Shown one piece after another: positions 24,639-34,417 of a stretch of DNA of 64,000 nt. Within the stretch, counting starts at the first letter, position 1. The number at the start of each line of letters is the position of its first letter. Origin of the DNA: Methylocystis hirsuta. Its GTDB lineage: Bacteria > Pseudomonadota > Alphaproteobacteria > Rhizobiales > Beijerinckiaceae. The notes beneath the pieces are model-generated. The model ran no database searches, was not told the DNA's origin, and saw nothing but the letters and a program-made list of their open reading frames with translations. Both the position numbers and the translations under genes were made by a program. The DNA lies in assembly GCF_003722355.1 (NCBI RefSeq), contig NZ_QWDD01000001.1, forward strand, positions 3,339,001 through 3,403,000. Direction: 5' to 3'.

Positions 24639-26447
24639 TTAGTTCGGCAGAGCGAAGACAGTCAAGACGCCGCCAAGAGCCGTATAGTTGGCCAGCGACG
24701 CATAGTTGCCCACGGCGCCGAGTCCCTCGTTGCTCTTCGAGAGGCCAGCCGCCAAGCCGATGCCGGCCCAGCCGCCAACGCCCGAGAGCACCGCGACATA
24801 CTGCTTGCCGCCGGACTCATAGGTGGTGACGTTGCCGATGATTCCCGACGGAGTCTTGTACTTATAGAGCTCCTTGCCGGTCTTCGTGTCGACGGCCTTC
24901 AGATAGCCCTCGAGCGTGCCGTAGAAGGTGACGCCGCCGTCGGTCGACGTGGCGCCGCCCCAGACCGAGAACTGCTCCTTGTTGGACCAGACGATCTTGC
25001 CGGCCTTGGCGTCCCAGGCGATGAAGTTGCCGGTGTGGGTCTCGCCCTTGTCCTTGCCCGCGGGGAACATTTCCAGCGTCGCGCCGACATAGGGCTGGCC
25101 CGCCGTATAGCTCACGCGGAACGGCTCATAGTCCATGCAGACGTGGTTGGTCGGAACCAGGAACAGTCCCGTCGTCGCGTCGTAGCTCGCCGGCTGCTGG
25201 TCCTTGGAGCCAAGCGCCGCCGGGCAGACATATTGCGTATTGACGTCTTCGCCGTTCTGCTCCGTCGAATATTTCGCCACGCCGAGCGGACGGCCATAGG
25301 TCTTGGAGCTCTTGTCCATATCGACCTTGCTCGCCCAGTTCACCGCCGGATCAAATTTCTCGGCGACGAGCAGCTCGCCGGTGGCGCGGTCAAGCGTATA
25401 GGCGAAGCCGTTGCGGTCGAAGTGGACGAGAGTCTTGCGCTTCTGGCCGCCCATGTCCTGGTCGGCGAGAATCATCTCGTTGATGCCGTCATAGTCCCAC
25501 TCGTCGTGGGGCGTCATCTGGTAAACCCACTTCGCCTTGCCGGTGTCGAGGTCGCGCGCCCAGATGGTCATCGACCAGCGATTGTCGCCCGGACGCTGCT
25601 TGGGGTTCCAGGTCGAGGGATTGCCCGAGCCGTAGTAGACGAGATTGAGGTCCGGATCATAGCTGTACCAGCCCCAGGTGGTGCCGCCGCCGATCTTCCA
25701 CTGCTCGCCTTCCCAGGTCGTGATCCCTGAGTCCTTCTCGACCGGCTTGCCGAGATGGGTGGTCTTGCCCGGCTCGATGAGCGTGTCGGCGTCGGGACCC
25801 ATCGAATAGCCGCGCCACACCTGCTGGCCGGTCTTCACGTCATAGGCCGTGATGTGGCCGCGCACGCCGAATTCGCCGCCGGCGATGCCCACGAACACCT
25901 TGTCCTTGAAGACATGCGGGGCCGCGGTCGAGGTCTGGCCCTTGGAAGGATCGCCGTTCTTGACCGACCAAAGGAGCTTGCCGGTCTTGGCGTCGAGCGC
26001 GACGAGCGTCGTGTCCGCCTGCGCCAGGAAGATCTTGCCGTCGCCATAGGCGAGGCCGCGGTTCACCGTGTCGCAGCACATCACCGGCACGACCGACGGA
26101 TCTTGCTTGGGCTCATACTTCCAGAGGATCTTGTGGTCCGGATCCTTCAGGTCGAGCGCATAAACATTGTTGGGGAACGGCGTATGCAGATACATGACGT
26201 CGCCGATGACGAGCGGCGCGCCTTCATGGCCGCGCAGAACGCCGGTGGAGAACTGCCACGCCGGCGCGAGCTTGCCGACGTTCTCGGTGGTGATCTGCTT
26301 AAGAGCGGAATGGCGCAGGTTGGCGTAATCGCCCGTCGGCATCACCCACTGCTTGGGATCCTTCTGCAGGGTCAGCAAATCGTCGGCCTTCGCCGCGCCG
26401 GCGAGCGCGAGTACAGCCACCGAAGTCGACAACAACAGTTTATGCAT
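24639..26447 (-). CDS. xoxF: XoxF lanthanide-dependent methanol dehydrogenase
   Basis: XoxF oxidises methanol in the periplasm with PQQ and a lanthanide. The 602-residue protein (ATG 26447) has a signal peptide, tryptophan-docking propeller motifs, the vicinal disulfide pair MCCDTVN (Cys124-125) and metal ligands Glu192 (GGEFGVRG) and Asn276 (GSGNPSTW). The catalytic Asp318 is followed by Asp320 in HDEWDYDG. The second Asp is the extra lanthanide ligand; calcium-type MxaF has Ala there. This is strong evidence for lanthanide use. Gene order xoxF-xoxG-xoxJ supports the XoxF5 clade, an inference. A longer antisense open frame on the plus strand is a shadow. Confidence 0.97.
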   Translation of the reverse strand: MHKLLLSTSVAVLALAGAAKADDLLTLQKDPKQWVMPTGDYANLRHSALKQITTENVGKLAPAWQFSTGVLRGHEGAPLVIGDVMYLHTPFPNNVYALDLKDPDHKILWKYEPKQDPSVVPVMCCDTVNRGLAYGDGKIFLAQADTTLVALDAKTGKLLWSVKNGDPSKGQTSTAAPHVFKDKVFVGIAGGEFGVRGHITAYDVKTGQQVWRGYSMGPDADTLIEPGKTTHLGKPVEKDSGITTWEGEQWKIGGGTTWGWYSYDPDLNLVYYGSGNPSTWNPKQRPGDNRWSMTIWARDLDTGKAKWVYQMTPHDEWDYDGINEMILADQDMGGQKRKTLVHFDRNGFAYTLDRATGELLVAEKFDPAVNWASKVDMDKSSKTYGRPLGVAKYSTEQNGEDVNTQYVCPAALGSKDQQPASYDATTGLFLVPTNHVCMDYEPFRVSYTAGQPYVGATLEMFPAGKDKGETHTGNFIAWDAKAGKIVWSNKEQFSVWGGATSTDGGVTFYGTLEGYLKAVDTKTGKELYKYKTPSGIIGNVTTYESGGKQYVAVLSGVGGWAGIGLAAGLSKSNEGLGAVGNYASLANYTALGGVLTVFALPN

Positions 26448-26738
26448 GAGCTTTTCCTCCTGACGACGCCCGGGGCGCATTTTTATGCGCCGCCGCCGAC
26501 GTCGTGCCTCCTAGGCGCCTCGACATTGGGAAGGCGATTTCCGTTTATGTCTCATGCCGGCGGGACAAAACGTCCGCCAGCGGCGAGAAGCTCCCGGTTC
26601 CCGTCCGGAAGACATCTTTTAACTCGGAAACGGCGGGATAATATGTCGCTAGCTCTTGAATCGCAATCGCAAAAAACAATGGCGCGGCCGTGCGATGCAG
26701 CGCATCGGCCAGCCCGCGAAACAGCCAAGGCTAACAAC
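26448..26738. promoter_or_regulatory. Divergent promoter region between xoxF and the zinc hydrolase gene
   Basis: These 291 bases separate the minus-strand xoxF block from the plus-strand hydrolase gene and must contain the promoters of both. A GGAGGAAAAG site (26453-26462 on the minus strand) serves xoxF. I could not pick -35/-10 elements with confidence. An in-frame ATG at 26643 would give the hydrolase a 32-residue extension before its signal peptide and is rejected. Confidence 0.5.
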
Positions 26739-27662
26739 ATGTTGCGTCCCATGCTGGCGCTCGTTGCGGCCCTCGCGCCGCTCGTCGCCGGGAACCCCGC
26801 CCGCGCCTTTTCCTTAAGCGAAATCACCTCCGGCGTTTACGCGCATCAGGGCAAAACTTCCCTCATGACCCGGGAAAATGCGGGCGACATCGCCAATCTC
26901 GGCGCCATCGTCGGGGACGAAGCGGTCGCGGTGATCGATACGGGCGGCAGCCTGATCGAAGGCCGCGCCTTCCTCGCGGCGCTGCGCGAAAAGACGCAGA
27001 AGCCCATTCGCTACGTCATCAACACCCACGCGCATCCCGACCATATTTTCGGCAATGGCGCCTTCGTCGAGAGCGGCGCGACCTTCGTCGGACATAAAAA
27101 TCTGCCGCGCGCGCTGGCGGCGCGCGGGCCGCATTATCTTTCGGCCTTTCGCGATCAGATGGGCGACGCGCTCGACGGCGTCACGATCGTGCCCCCGACA
27201 AAGACCGTCGACCAAACCATGACGCTCGATCTCGGCCATCGCGAGATCGTCCTGCAGGCGTGGCGCACGGCGCACAGCGAATGCGACCTCACCATTCTCG
27301 ATCCGAAAAGCGGCGTGCTCTTTTCCGGCGATCTGCTCTTTTTACAGCATGTGCCGGTCGTCGACGGGAGTCTGCTCGGCTTCCTCGACGTCGCCGACAG
27401 GCTCGCGGCGATCGAGGCGACGCAGGTCGTCGCCGGGCATGGCCCCCTCCCCGCGCCTTGGCCTAAGGCGCTCGAGGATCAGCGCGCCTATCTGACGCGG
27501 CTCACCGCCGACCTGCGGGCCGCGATCAAGAAGGGCGAGGGCGTCGCCGCGGTGGCGAAGACCGCCGGCGCTGAGGAACGGGAGAAATGGAAGCTTTTCG
27601 ACGATTACAACGCCCGCAACGCGACGGCAGGATTCGCGGAGCTCGAATGGGAGGGGCCATGA
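26739..27662 (+). CDS. Quinoprotein-associated zinc metallohydrolase (MBL fold)
   Basis: The 307-residue exported protein (ATG 26739) has a signal peptide (LALVAALAPLVAGNPARA) and a metallo-beta-lactamase fold: metal motif INTHAHPDHIFGNG (His97, His99, Asp101, His102), AWRTAHSECDLTI, SGDLLFLQHVPVVDGS and VVAGHGPLP. It fits the quinoprotein relay system zinc metallohydrolase families (TIGR04558/04559), which occur beside PQQ dehydrogenases and SoxYZ-like carriers. Both neighbours are here, so a periplasmic sulfur or redox relay linked to XoxF is inferred. Confidence 0.87.
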   Translation: MLRPMLALVAALAPLVAGNPARAFSLSEITSGVYAHQGKTSLMTRENAGDIANLGAIVGDEAVAVIDTGGSLIEGRAFLAALREKTQKPIRYVINTHAHPDHIFGNGAFVESGATFVGHKNLPRALAARGPHYLSAFRDQMGDALDGVTIVPPTKTVDQTMTLDLGHREIVLQAWRTAHSECDLTILDPKSGVLFSGDLLFLQHVPVVDGSLLGFLDVADRLAAIEATQVVAGHGPLPAPWPKALEDQRAYLTRLTADLRAAIKKGEGVAAVAKTAGAEEREKWKLFDDYNARNATAGFAELEWEGP

Positions 27663-27730
27663 GGATGACTTTGTCACGTGACGGCGACCAGAGTTGGCGC
27701 TTATTCTTGCCAGTAGATCAGCGCTCTTGC

Positions 27731-27840
27731 CGTCATTGCGAGGAGCTTTATTCGAAGTCGGGCTTACCCGACTTCGCAAGAAGCCGACGAAGCAAGCCAC
27801 AGCCGGGGCGGCTTTCGATGGATTGCTTCGCTACGCTCGC
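27731..27840. repeat. Intergenic repeat element with hairpin
   Basis: The element opens with CGTCATTGCGAGGAGC and contains a perfect 10-bp hairpin (CGAAGTCGGG/CCCGACTTCG, loop CTTA, 27753-27776). It ends GGATTGCTTCGCTACGCTCGC, which pairs in part with GACGAAGCAAGCC. This is a well-known type of dispersed Alphaproteobacterial intergenic repeat. It lies between two co-directional genes of the quinoprotein relay group. Confidence 0.8.
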
Positions 27841-27860
27841 TAGACGAAGTTGTTAGGAGA

Positions 27861-28655
27861 ATGCCGGATATGAACACAGCAGCCCGTTCCGCCGCCGGCG
27901 CCCTCTTCGCTCTCCTTTCGAGCGCGGCCCTCGCCCAAACCGCACCTGATCCCTGGCCCGAGCTCGTCGTCGATATTTTCCACAGCCGGCCGATCGCGGC
28001 GGCTGACGGCGTCATCGCGCTCGACGCGCCGGCGCGGGCGGAGGACGCGGCGATCGTGCCGATGACCATGCGCTTCGCCGACCCGACGCAAATCAAACTC
28101 GCGACGCTGGTCATCGACCAGAACCCGATGCCGATGGCCGCGGCCTTCACGCTCGGCGACACATCCGGCGTCGGCTTCATCGAAACCCGCGTGCGGGTAA
28201 ATTCCTACTCCAACGTCCATGCGGTGGCGGAAACGGGCGACGGCAAACTGCGCGCCGACGCCAAATTCGTCAAAGCCTCGGGCGGCTGTTCGGCGCCCGC
28301 GGTCAAGGACGAGGACGAGGCGGTCGCCAATCTCGGCAAGATGAAATATCGCGAATTCAAGAGCGCCGATCCGGGAAAGCGCGAGGCGCAGATCATGATC
28401 CGCCACCCGAACGCCTCGGGCATGCAGATGGACCCGGTCTCGCGCGCCTATCTGCCGGCGCATTTCATCGACTCTGTCGAAGTCTTTCAGGGCGAGACGC
28501 CGATCTTCAAGATGGAAGGCGGCATCTCGCTCTCTGAAGACCCGACCTTCCGCTTCACCTATGCGCCGAACGGCGCGAAGACGATCCGCGTCGAAGCCCA
28601 TGACAACAAGGGCGGCGTCTACAAGGGCGAATGGCCGATCGGCGAAGCGTCCTGA
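27861..28655 (+). CDS. Quinoprotein dehydrogenase-associated SoxYZ-like carrier protein
   Basis: The 264-residue exported protein joins a SoxY-like domain (DPWPELVVDIFHSRPIAAAD, FTLGDTSGVGFIETRVRVNS, with ASGGCSAPAV carrying the likely carrier Cys) to a SoxZ-like domain (REAQIMIRHPNASGMQMD, AHFIDSVEVFQG). This matches the SoxYZ-like carriers found with PQQ dehydrogenases (TIGR04557). The usual C-terminal GGCG arm of SoxY is replaced by an internal GGC. It probably works with the upstream zinc hydrolase. Confidence 0.88.
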   Translation: MPDMNTAARSAAGALFALLSSAALAQTAPDPWPELVVDIFHSRPIAAADGVIALDAPARAEDAAIVPMTMRFADPTQIKLATLVIDQNPMPMAAAFTLGDTSGVGFIETRVRVNSYSNVHAVAETGDGKLRADAKFVKASGGCSAPAVKDEDEAVANLGKMKYREFKSADPGKREAQIMIRHPNASGMQMDPVSRAYLPAHFIDSVEVFQGETPIFKMEGGISLSEDPTFRFTYAPNGAKTIRVEAHDNKGGVYKGEWPIGEAS

Positions 28656-28662
28656 GCCGCGC

Positions 28663-28974
28663 TCAATAGGTCGCGGCGAGATAATCGACGATGGCGGCGG
28701 CGTCGGGTTCGTCGATCTGCGCATGGTAGGACGCGATCATCTTTTTCACGACGCCCTCCCAGAACGCCCGGCCCATCTTCGGCGGCTGGCGCTCGATATA
28801 GTCGACGGAGTGGCAGGCGGCGCAATGGCTCTGCGCGGTTTCCTGGCCCGGTCCGGCGCGCAGCGTCGCGGTTTCTTCCGGCAGCGAATAGGTCAGCGTC
28901 TCGGCGGCGCCGAGCGCCGGCGCGAGAGCCGCCGCGGTCGCCACCAGGATGAGCGTTTTGCGAAAGCGCGGCAT
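28663..28974 (-). CDS. sorB: Sulfite dehydrogenase cytochrome subunit (SorB-like)
   Basis: The 103-residue exported monohaem cytochrome has a signal peptide and one haem site, HCAACHSVDYI (residues 50-60). A C-terminal helix DEPDAAAIVDYLAATY and a likely axial Met in MIASYHAQ follow. Position 7 bases after the sulfite oxidase gene and its small size match SorB of the SorAB sulfite:cytochrome c oxidoreductase. Confidence 0.87.
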   Translation of the reverse strand: MPRFRKTLILVATAAALAPALGAAETLTYSLPEETATLRAGPGQETAQSHCAACHSVDYIERQPPKMGRAFWEGVVKKMIASYHAQIDEPDAAAIVDYLAATY

Positions 28975-28981
28975 GTTTTCG

Positions 28982-30199
28982 TTAGACCGCCTCTATCCGA
29001 ACCGTCTCCACCACGTTCCGCATATAGCCGGCGTGGTTCCATAAGGGCGCCAAGGGCTGTGACTGGCCGACGCGATTGACGGCGCGGGATTTCAAATGAT
29101 GCACGCCGGGCCGCAGGGACAGTTCGGTCCGCCATTCGCGGAAGGAATACCGGCCAAGATCCTCGCCGAGCCGAGCCGCCGCCCAGCTCGCGCCGTCGTC
29201 GGCTGAGAGCAACACCGCTTCGACGCCATGGCCGCCATCGAAGGCGATGCCCCTGACCTCGAATGCGACATAGGCCGCGACTTTCGTGTCTTCGGCCGGC
29301 CGAGTCACGAAACTGCGGACATTGAGCCGCTTGATCGGCCGCGTCGCCCCCTTCGGCGCGCCGGGCGTGACGCAGACGCAGTCATTATCGGGGATGCGAT
29401 AGGCGCTCGACATCCAGAAGCCGCTGAAATCGCTGTCGAGCACCTCGATGTCGTTGAGGTGCTTCACCCAATAGGTCCCGTAGCAGCCGGGAACCACCAG
29501 CCGCAACGGGAAGCCGTTGAGCCAGGGCAGGTCTTCGCCATTCATGGCGTAAGCGAGCATCACTTCGCCGTCGCCGGCGTGGCCTAGGTCGAGCGTCTTC
29601 ATGAAATCCGGCGTCTCCGGCGCCACTGGCGCGTCGAGCCCGTTGAAGGCGACGGACTGAGCCCCCGGCTTCGGTCCGGCCTTTTCGAGCAGCGTCTTGA
29701 GCGCGACCCCGCGCCAGCGAGCGTTGCCCATCGCGCCATGGCCAAATTGTCCGCCGCCGACGCGCGGCTCGACGAAGCCGCGGCTGTTGCCGGAACATTG
29801 GTTCACGGCGACGATCTCGATCGGTTCGAAATCGCGCTTGAGTTCTTCGAGCGAAAGCGACAGCGGCGTCTCGACATGGCCCCGCACCTCGAGGCGAAAA
29901 GCTTCTGGATCAATGCTGAGCGGGACGCCGGCGAGGTGATAGCGCACGAAAAAGGCGTCGTTCGGGGTCAACACGCCTTCATCGTAAACGGAGAAAGGGG
30001 TTTCAAGCTGAGGCGGCCTGACGGTCTGCTCGATCAGCGCACGTTTCCCGGGGTAGCGCACGAGGGGCCGCTCGCCATTAGCGAACCCCAGTCGAGCGCT
30101 TTCGGCCGAGTACGCGCGCCGTCCCTCTAACGAGGACAGAGCCGCGAGCCCAAGGCTTGCGCCGCGCAGAAATGATCGCCTGCTCGTGGCTCGGGGCAT
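28982..30199 (-). CDS. sorA: Sulfite dehydrogenase molybdenum subunit (SorA-like)
   Basis: The 405-residue protein has a twin-arginine signal (SRRSFLRGASLG, residues 6-17), a molybdopterin sulfite-oxidase domain with the Mo-ligand Cys135 in VNQCSGNSRG, and the conserved GCYGTYWVKHLNDIEV. A C-terminal dimerisation Ig-like domain also follows (YVAFEVRGIAFDG, HHLKSRAVNRVG). It oxidises sulfite to sulfate in the periplasm, passing electrons to the adjacent cytochrome. Sulfite could arise from nearby sulfur-relay proteins or from sulfonate metabolism. Confidence 0.92.
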   Translation of the reverse strand: MPRATSRRSFLRGASLGLAALSSLEGRRAYSAESARLGFANGERPLVRYPGKRALIEQTVRPPQLETPFSVYDEGVLTPNDAFFVRYHLAGVPLSIDPEAFRLEVRGHVETPLSLSLEELKRDFEPIEIVAVNQCSGNSRGFVEPRVGGGQFGHGAMGNARWRGVALKTLLEKAGPKPGAQSVAFNGLDAPVAPETPDFMKTLDLGHAGDGEVMLAYAMNGEDLPWLNGFPLRLVVPGCYGTYWVKHLNDIEVLDSDFSGFWMSSAYRIPDNDCVCVTPGAPKGATRPIKRLNVRSFVTRPAEDTKVAAYVAFEVRGIAFDGGHGVEAVLLSADDGASWAAARLGEDLGRYSFREWRTELSLRPGVHHLKSRAVNRVGQSQPLAPLWNHAGYMRNVVETVRIEAV

Positions 30200-30249
30200 C
30201 GTTCACGCCGCTCGCGCCGGCGCTCTGCAGCGACCGCGCGGCGAGACCG

Positions 30250-30390
30250 TCACGAACCCCAGATCGTCAGCGCCGCGCATAGCGCGAACGGCAGCGTCGC
30301 AAGCGCGAGAACGCCCGTAACGCACAGAAACCGCTCCGTTTCGCTCGCCTCTCTCGGAGCCGCCTTGTCCTGCCAGTTGATGAACGCCAT
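30250..30390 (-). CDS. Short single-helix membrane protein
   Basis: The 46-residue protein (MAFINWQDKAAPREASETER, then helix FLCVTGVLALATLPFALCAA) starts at ATG 30390 after an AAGGGGATC site. It resembles small subunit-like membrane peptides found with respiratory enzymes, but no family was identified. Confidence 0.5.
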   Translation of the reverse strand: MAFINWQDKAAPREASETERFLCVTGVLALATLPFALCAALTIWGS

Positions 30391-30518
30391 CACGATCCCC
30401 TTACAATTCCACGCGGGCGCCCCTGCCGTTTGGCTCAGCAAGAGAGGCGCCCGCATAGGAACGCGCGAGGCGGCGAATCGTTGCAATATCGTTAAAAAAG
30501 GCTGAAGCGCCGGCTGTG

Positions 30519-32447
30519 TCACCGACGCGCGGCGGCGAGCGGCGCGTGGGAGCGGCGCTGGGTCGGCGGCGGCGCGGGCTGGGCGCTTTCGCTGAACAGC
30601 TCGGCGAGCTTTTCGGTCATGGCGCCGCCCAACTCCTCGGCGTCGACGATCGTCACCGCGCGGCGGTAATAGCGGGTGACGTCATGGCCGATGCCGATGG
30701 CGATGAGTTCGACCGGCGACTTGCTCTCGATCTCGTGAATGATTTGGCGCAGGTGCCGCTCCAGATAGTTGCCGGCGTTAACCGAAAGCGTCGAGTCGTC
30801 CACCGGCGCGCCGTCCGAGATCATCATCAAGATGCGCCGCTGCTCCGTGCGCGCGAGCAGACGGCGATGCGCCCAGTCCAGGGCCTCGCCGTCGATATTC
30901 TCCTTGAGCAGCCCTTCCCGCATCATCAGGCCGAGGTTGCGTCTGGCGCGGCGCCAAGGCGCGTCGGCGGCCTTATAGATGATGTGGCGGATGTCATTGA
31001 GGCGACCAGGATTGGCCCTCTTCCCTTCGGCGATCCAGGCCTCGCGAGACTGGCCGCCCTTCCAGGCGCGGGTGGTGAAGCCGAGGATCTCGACCTTGAC
31101 GCCGCAGCGCTCCAGCGTGCGCGCCAGAATGTCGGCGCAGGTGGCGGCGACCGTGATCGGGCGCCCGCGCATCGAGCCGGAATTGTCCAGAAGCAGCGTC
31201 ACCACCGTGTCGCGAAAATCCATGTCCTTTTCGCGTTTGAAAGAGAGCGGCTGCTGGGGATCGATGATGATCCGCGGCAGACGCGCGGGGTCGAGCATGC
31301 CTTCCTCGAGGTCGAACTCCCAGGAACGGCTCTGCTGCGCCATCAGCCGGCGCTGCAGCCGATTCGCCAGCCGTCCGACGACCGAGGAGAGATGCAGCAG
31401 CTGCTTGTCCAGATAGGCGCGAAGCCGGTCCAGCTCCTCGACGTCGCAGAGCTCCTCGGCGCGAATGATCTCGTCGAAGCGGGTGGTGTAGGCGTGATAA
31501 TCTGCGCCGGCGCGCTCGGCGGCGTTCGTCGCCGGGTGACGCGCCTCGGCGGCCTCTTCGGCGTCTCCGGCGTCGGCCTCTCGCTCGGTCTCGCCATAGG
31601 GCGCTTCCGCGGAGTCGCTTTCGCCTTCCTGCTCGGCGTCTTCGGCCGCGAGCGCCGTATCCATCTCGGCGGCGCTCTTGGACTCCTCGTCGTCCCGATC
31701 GTCGCTCTCGCTCTGGTCGGGATTTTGGGGCGCGTCCTCGCTTTCCTCGTCGGACGTTGTCTCGTCCGGCGCTTCGCCGCTCGCCATATCGAGATGCGAA
31801 AGCAGCTCACGCACGATCTGGGCGAAAAGCTTCTGGTCCTCCACCGCCCCGGACAGTCGGTCGAGATCTGCGCCGGCGCGCTCTTCGATCGTATCGCGCC
31901 ACAGCTCGACGATTTTTTGCGCGTGCTGCGGCGGATTGAGTCCGGTCAGGCGTTGGCGCGCGAGCAGCGCCAGCGCGTCTTCGAGCCGCGCGTCGTCGCG
32001 GCCTGAGATTTCATCGGCGTGGCTGCGCTGATAGCGGTCGTCGAGCATGGCGCTGATATTCGCGGCGACGCCGGGCATCCGCATCGCGCCGATCGACTCG
32101 CAGCGCGCCTGCTCCAGGGCGTCAAAGGCGGCCCGCGCCGCCATGGGTTCCGGCGAATAGCGGCGATGCAACGCGTCGTCGTGACAGGCGAGGCGCAGCG
32201 CCAGAGAATCCGCCTGACCGCGCAGAATCGCGGCGTCCCTTACGTTCAGCTTTCGCGGCGGCTCCGTCAGCCGCGCCTTCGCCCCATCGGCGCCGGCGAC
32301 GAGCGAGGGCCGCTCGGGGGCAAAATTCACCTCGAGCGCTGGCGAGCGCGCCATGGCGCGCATGGCGCCGGCGACGGCGCGCTTGAACGGCTCCTGCGGC
32401 GCCTCCTTGGGCGAGGCGGGCCGTCGGTTTGTCGGGGCGGGGGGCAT
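30519..32447 (-). CDS. cobT: Cobaltochelatase subunit CobT
   Basis: CobT, with CobS and CobN, inserts cobalt into hydrogenobyrinic acid diamide in aerobic cobalamin synthesis. The 642-residue protein, from ATG 32447, has an N-terminal helical domain and a long acidic linker rich in Asp, Glu and Ser. A C-terminal von Willebrand A domain carries the MIDAS motif [14 protein letters not shown]. It is in the same orientation as cobS, but about 880 bases holding a FmdB-like gene and a toxin-antitoxin pair lie between. Confidence 0.93.
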   Translation of the reverse strand: MPPAPTNRRPASPKEAPQEPFKRAVAGAMRAMARSPALEVNFAPERPSLVAGADGAKARLTEPPRKLNVRDAAILRGQADSLALRLACHDDALHRRYSPEPMAARAAFDALEQARCESIGAMRMPGVAANISAMLDDRYQRSHADEISGRDDARLEDALALLARQRLTGLNPPQHAQKIVELWRDTIEERAGADLDRLSGAVEDQKLFAQIVRELLSHLDMASGEAPDETTSDEESEDAPQNPDQSESDDRDDEESKSAAEMDTALAAEDAEQEGESDSAEAPYGETEREADAGDAEEAAEARHPATNAAERAGADYHAYTTRFDEIIRAEELCDVEELDRLRAYLDKQLLHLSSVVGRLANRLQRRLMAQQSRSWEFDLEEGMLDPARLPRIIIDPQQPLSFKREKDMDFRDTVVTLLLDNSGSMRGRPITVAATCADILARTLERCGVKVEILGFTTRAWKGGQSREAWIAEGKRANPGRLNDIRHIIYKAADAPWRRARRNLGLMMREGLLKENIDGEALDWAHRRLLARTEQRRILMMISDGAPVDDSTLSVNAGNYLERHLRQIIHEIESKSPVELIAIGIGHDVTRYYRRAVTIVDAEELGGAMTEKLAELFSESAQPAPPPTQRRSHAPLAAARR

Positions 32448-32510
32448 GACGGAACTATATGCGCGCCGCTCAGCGAAGCCGCAAGTCAATATGGCGTCTT
32501 GGCGGAAAGC

Positions 32511-32738
32511 TTACAATTTGCGTTCGGCCTTGCTGAAGTTCGACAGATCGCCTTCCGCCGCGGCGCGCCGGCGCCAGGATTTCGCTATGGCGGGATATTT
32601 GATTTCCTTGGAGATGCGGGAAACCTGCTGCTGCAGTTTCTCGCTCCCGCAGGACGGACAGGCTGGAACGTCCGATCCGCGCACCAGCAGTTCGAATTCC
32701 GCCGCGCAGGCGTCGCAAACATAGGCGTAAAGCGGCAT
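32511..32738 (-). CDS. FmdB-family zinc-ribbon protein
   Basis: The 75-residue protein begins MPLYAYVCDACAAEFELL and has a second pair of cysteines in PACPSCGSEKL, forming a zinc ribbon. It is typical of the FmdB/CxxC-CxxC regulatory-protein-like family. The gene precedes cobT on the same strand. Function of the family is poorly known. Confidence 0.87.
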   Translation of the reverse strand: MPLYAYVCDACAAEFELLVRGSDVPACPSCGSEKLQQQVSRISKEIKYPAIAKSWRRRAAAEGDLSNFSKAERKL

Positions 32739-32805
32739 GAGGGCCTCGCGTCATAGCATTCGCGCCTACGCGAGCAATTTTCGTTCCGCATGCGGGAAGG
32801 ATTGA

Positions 32806-33057
32806 CTAGCGGATGCTTGCCTTCTTCAAGGCTTCGTTCATGCGATCTCGCCAGTTCGGACCGGCCGATTGGAAACGCTCCAGAACTGAACGGTCGATAT
32901 CGAGCGTCACCGAGACAGTTTCGTCTGGGCGCCTAGTCAGCGCCTCATACAATTCACTCGGCAGGACGTCCTTCGCCGGACGGCCGCGCGCAATCGCCGC
33001 CGCCTCAAGTTCGGGATTTTCCTCATCGGTCAGATAAGGATCAGGCCGTCTCGCCAT
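32806..33057 (-). CDS. brnA: BrnA-type antitoxin
   Basis: The 83-residue protein contains the BrnA pattern: DEENPELEAAAIARGRPAKD, VSVTLDIDRSVLERFQSAG and WRDRMNEALKKA. The last two form a ribbon-helix-helix DNA-binding unit. It follows and overlaps the toxin gene by 17 bases, as is usual for brnTA, and would neutralise the toxin and repress the operon. Confidence 0.87.
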   Translation of the reverse strand: MARRPDPYLTDEENPELEAAAIARGRPAKDVLPSELYEALTRRPDETVSVTLDIDRSVLERFQSAGPNWRDRMNEALKKASIR

Positions 33058-33310
33058 AGGCCAGGCGCTCCTTTCTGCTCGCCTTGCGCAACGAAATCAC
33101 GCGGATCGCCTTCGGGCGCGGCGTGAAAACCAAAGTATATAGGTCTTCCCCGATAAATCCGAGCGCCCAGAAGCGCTCCTCGCCATAGTCCCGCCTGTCG
33201 TCTCGGCCAACGATCGCGGTCTCCCAGCGAAAATCATTTACGAGTTCGAAGGAGAGACCACGAATCTCTCGGTTGCGAGCGTCCTTTTGCGGGTCATATT
33301 CGATCGCCAT
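33041..33310 (-). CDS. brnT: BrnT-type ribonuclease toxin
   Basis: The 89-residue protein shows the BrnT layout: IEYDPQKDARNREIRGLSFE, DYGEERFWALGFIGEDLYTL and IRVISLRKASRKERLAY. The Arg/Lys near the end belong to the RelE-like active site. It lies between cobS (16 bases downstream on the map, upstream in transcription) and brnA, so this mobile-type module interrupts the cobS-cobT pair. Confidence 0.9.
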   Translation of the reverse strand: MAIEYDPQKDARNREIRGLSFELVNDFRWETAIVGRDDRRDYGEERFWALGFIGEDLYTLVFTPRPKAIRVISLRKASRKERLAYGETA

Positions 33311-33325
33311 GCAGCGCCGCAGCGG

Positions 33326-34324
33326 CTACGTCATCACCACATTCACGGCGCTTTCCGGCAGCTCCTTGCCGAAGCAGCGCTGATAGAATTCGGCGACGAG
33401 CGGACGCTCGAGCTCGTCGCATTTGTTCAAAAACGTCATCCGGAAGGCGAAACCGATGTCTCCGAAAATCTCGGCGTTCTCCGCCCAGGTGATCACCGTG
33501 CGCGGACTCATCACCGTCGAAAGGTCGCCGGCCATGAAGGCGTTGCGGGTGAGGTCGGCGACCCGCACCATCTTATTGGCGACGTCGCGGCCTTCCTTCG
33601 TCGCGCCATAGGATTTCGCCTTTGCGAGCACGATATTGGTCTCGGCGTCATGCGGCAGGTAATTCAGCGTCGCGACGATCGACCAGCGGTCCATCTGCGC
33701 CTGGTTGATCTGCTGCGTGCCGTGGTAGAGGCCCGACGTGTCGCCGAGCCCGACAGTATTGGCGGTCGCGAACAGACGGAACGCCGGATGCGGCCGGATC
33801 ACCCGGTTCTGGTCGAGCAGGGTGAGGCGGCCGGAGACTTCGAGCACGCGCTGGATCACGAACATCACATCCGGCCGGCCGGCGTCATATTCGTCGAAAC
33901 ACAAAGCGACGCAATGCTGCACCGCCCACGGCAGGATGCCGTCGCGAAACTCGGTGACCTGTTTGCCGTCCTTCAGAACGATGGCGTCCTTGCCGACAAG
34001 GTCGATTCGCGAGATGTGGCTGTCGAGATTGACGCGGACGAAAGGCCAGTTGAGCCGCGCCGCCACCTGCTCGATATGCGTCGACTTTCCGGTGCCGTGA
34101 TAGCCGGTCACCATCACGCGCCGATTCCTGGCGAAGCCGGCGAGAATGGCGAGCGTCGTCTGCCGATCGAAGAGGTAGTCCGGGTCAAGGTCCGGCACAT
34201 GTTCGTTGCGCTCGGAAAAGGCGGGAACCTCCATATCGGAGTCGATTCCGAACACCTGGCGCACCGAGATCTTCATGTCCGGCGTGCTCTCGAGGCCCGT
34301 TGCGGCGTATTCTACAGCGACCAA
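33326..34324 (-). CDS. cobS: Cobaltochelatase subunit CobS
   Basis: The 332-residue AAA+ ATPase has Walker [11 protein letters not shown], Walker [15 protein letters not shown] and the CobS-specific [17 protein letters not shown]-terminus. It forms the hexameric motor of the aerobic cobaltochelatase with CobT. The normal length for CobS is about 330. Cobalamin is needed by the serine-cycle and ethylmalonyl-CoA-type mutases of such methanotrophs; that need is background inference. Confidence 0.95.
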   Translation of the reverse strand: MVAVEYAATGLESTPDMKISVRQVFGIDSDMEVPAFSERNEHVPDLDPDYLFDRQTTLAILAGFARNRRVMVTGYHGTGKSTHIEQVAARLNWPFVRVNLDSHISRIDLVGKDAIVLKDGKQVTEFRDGILPWAVQHCVALCFDEYDAGRPDVMFVIQRVLEVSGRLTLLDQNRVIRPHPAFRLFATANTVGLGDTSGLYHGTQQINQAQMDRWSIVATLNYLPHDAETNIVLAKAKSYGATKEGRDVANKMVRVADLTRNAFMAGDLSTVMSPRTVITWAENAEIFGDIGFAFRMTFLNKCDELERPLVAEFYQRCFGKELPESAVNVVMT

Positions 34325-34417
34325 AATGCGTCCTCCTTGCGCGGACTGTTTCGTCCCCGCATGATTGCGCCGAAGATGTCTGCGCCGGCGCGGAAAAGCG
34401 CCGCGCGCGACGAGCGC

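Noticed and set aside
24639..26447. Assignment as calcium-type MxaF
   Set aside because: Asp replaces the Ala two positions after the catalytic Asp, and no mxaI follows; xoxG and xoxJ do.
25755..26642. Long plus-strand open frame antisense to xoxF that runs into the zinc hydrolase gene
   Set aside because: It lacks codon bias of its own and mirrors the strong bias of xoxF; the real hydrolase begins at its signal peptide at 26739.
30516..32006. 496-codon open frame antisense to cobT
   Set aside because: cobT has a full VWA domain on the minus strand; the antisense translation is low-complexity Arg/Leu/Val.
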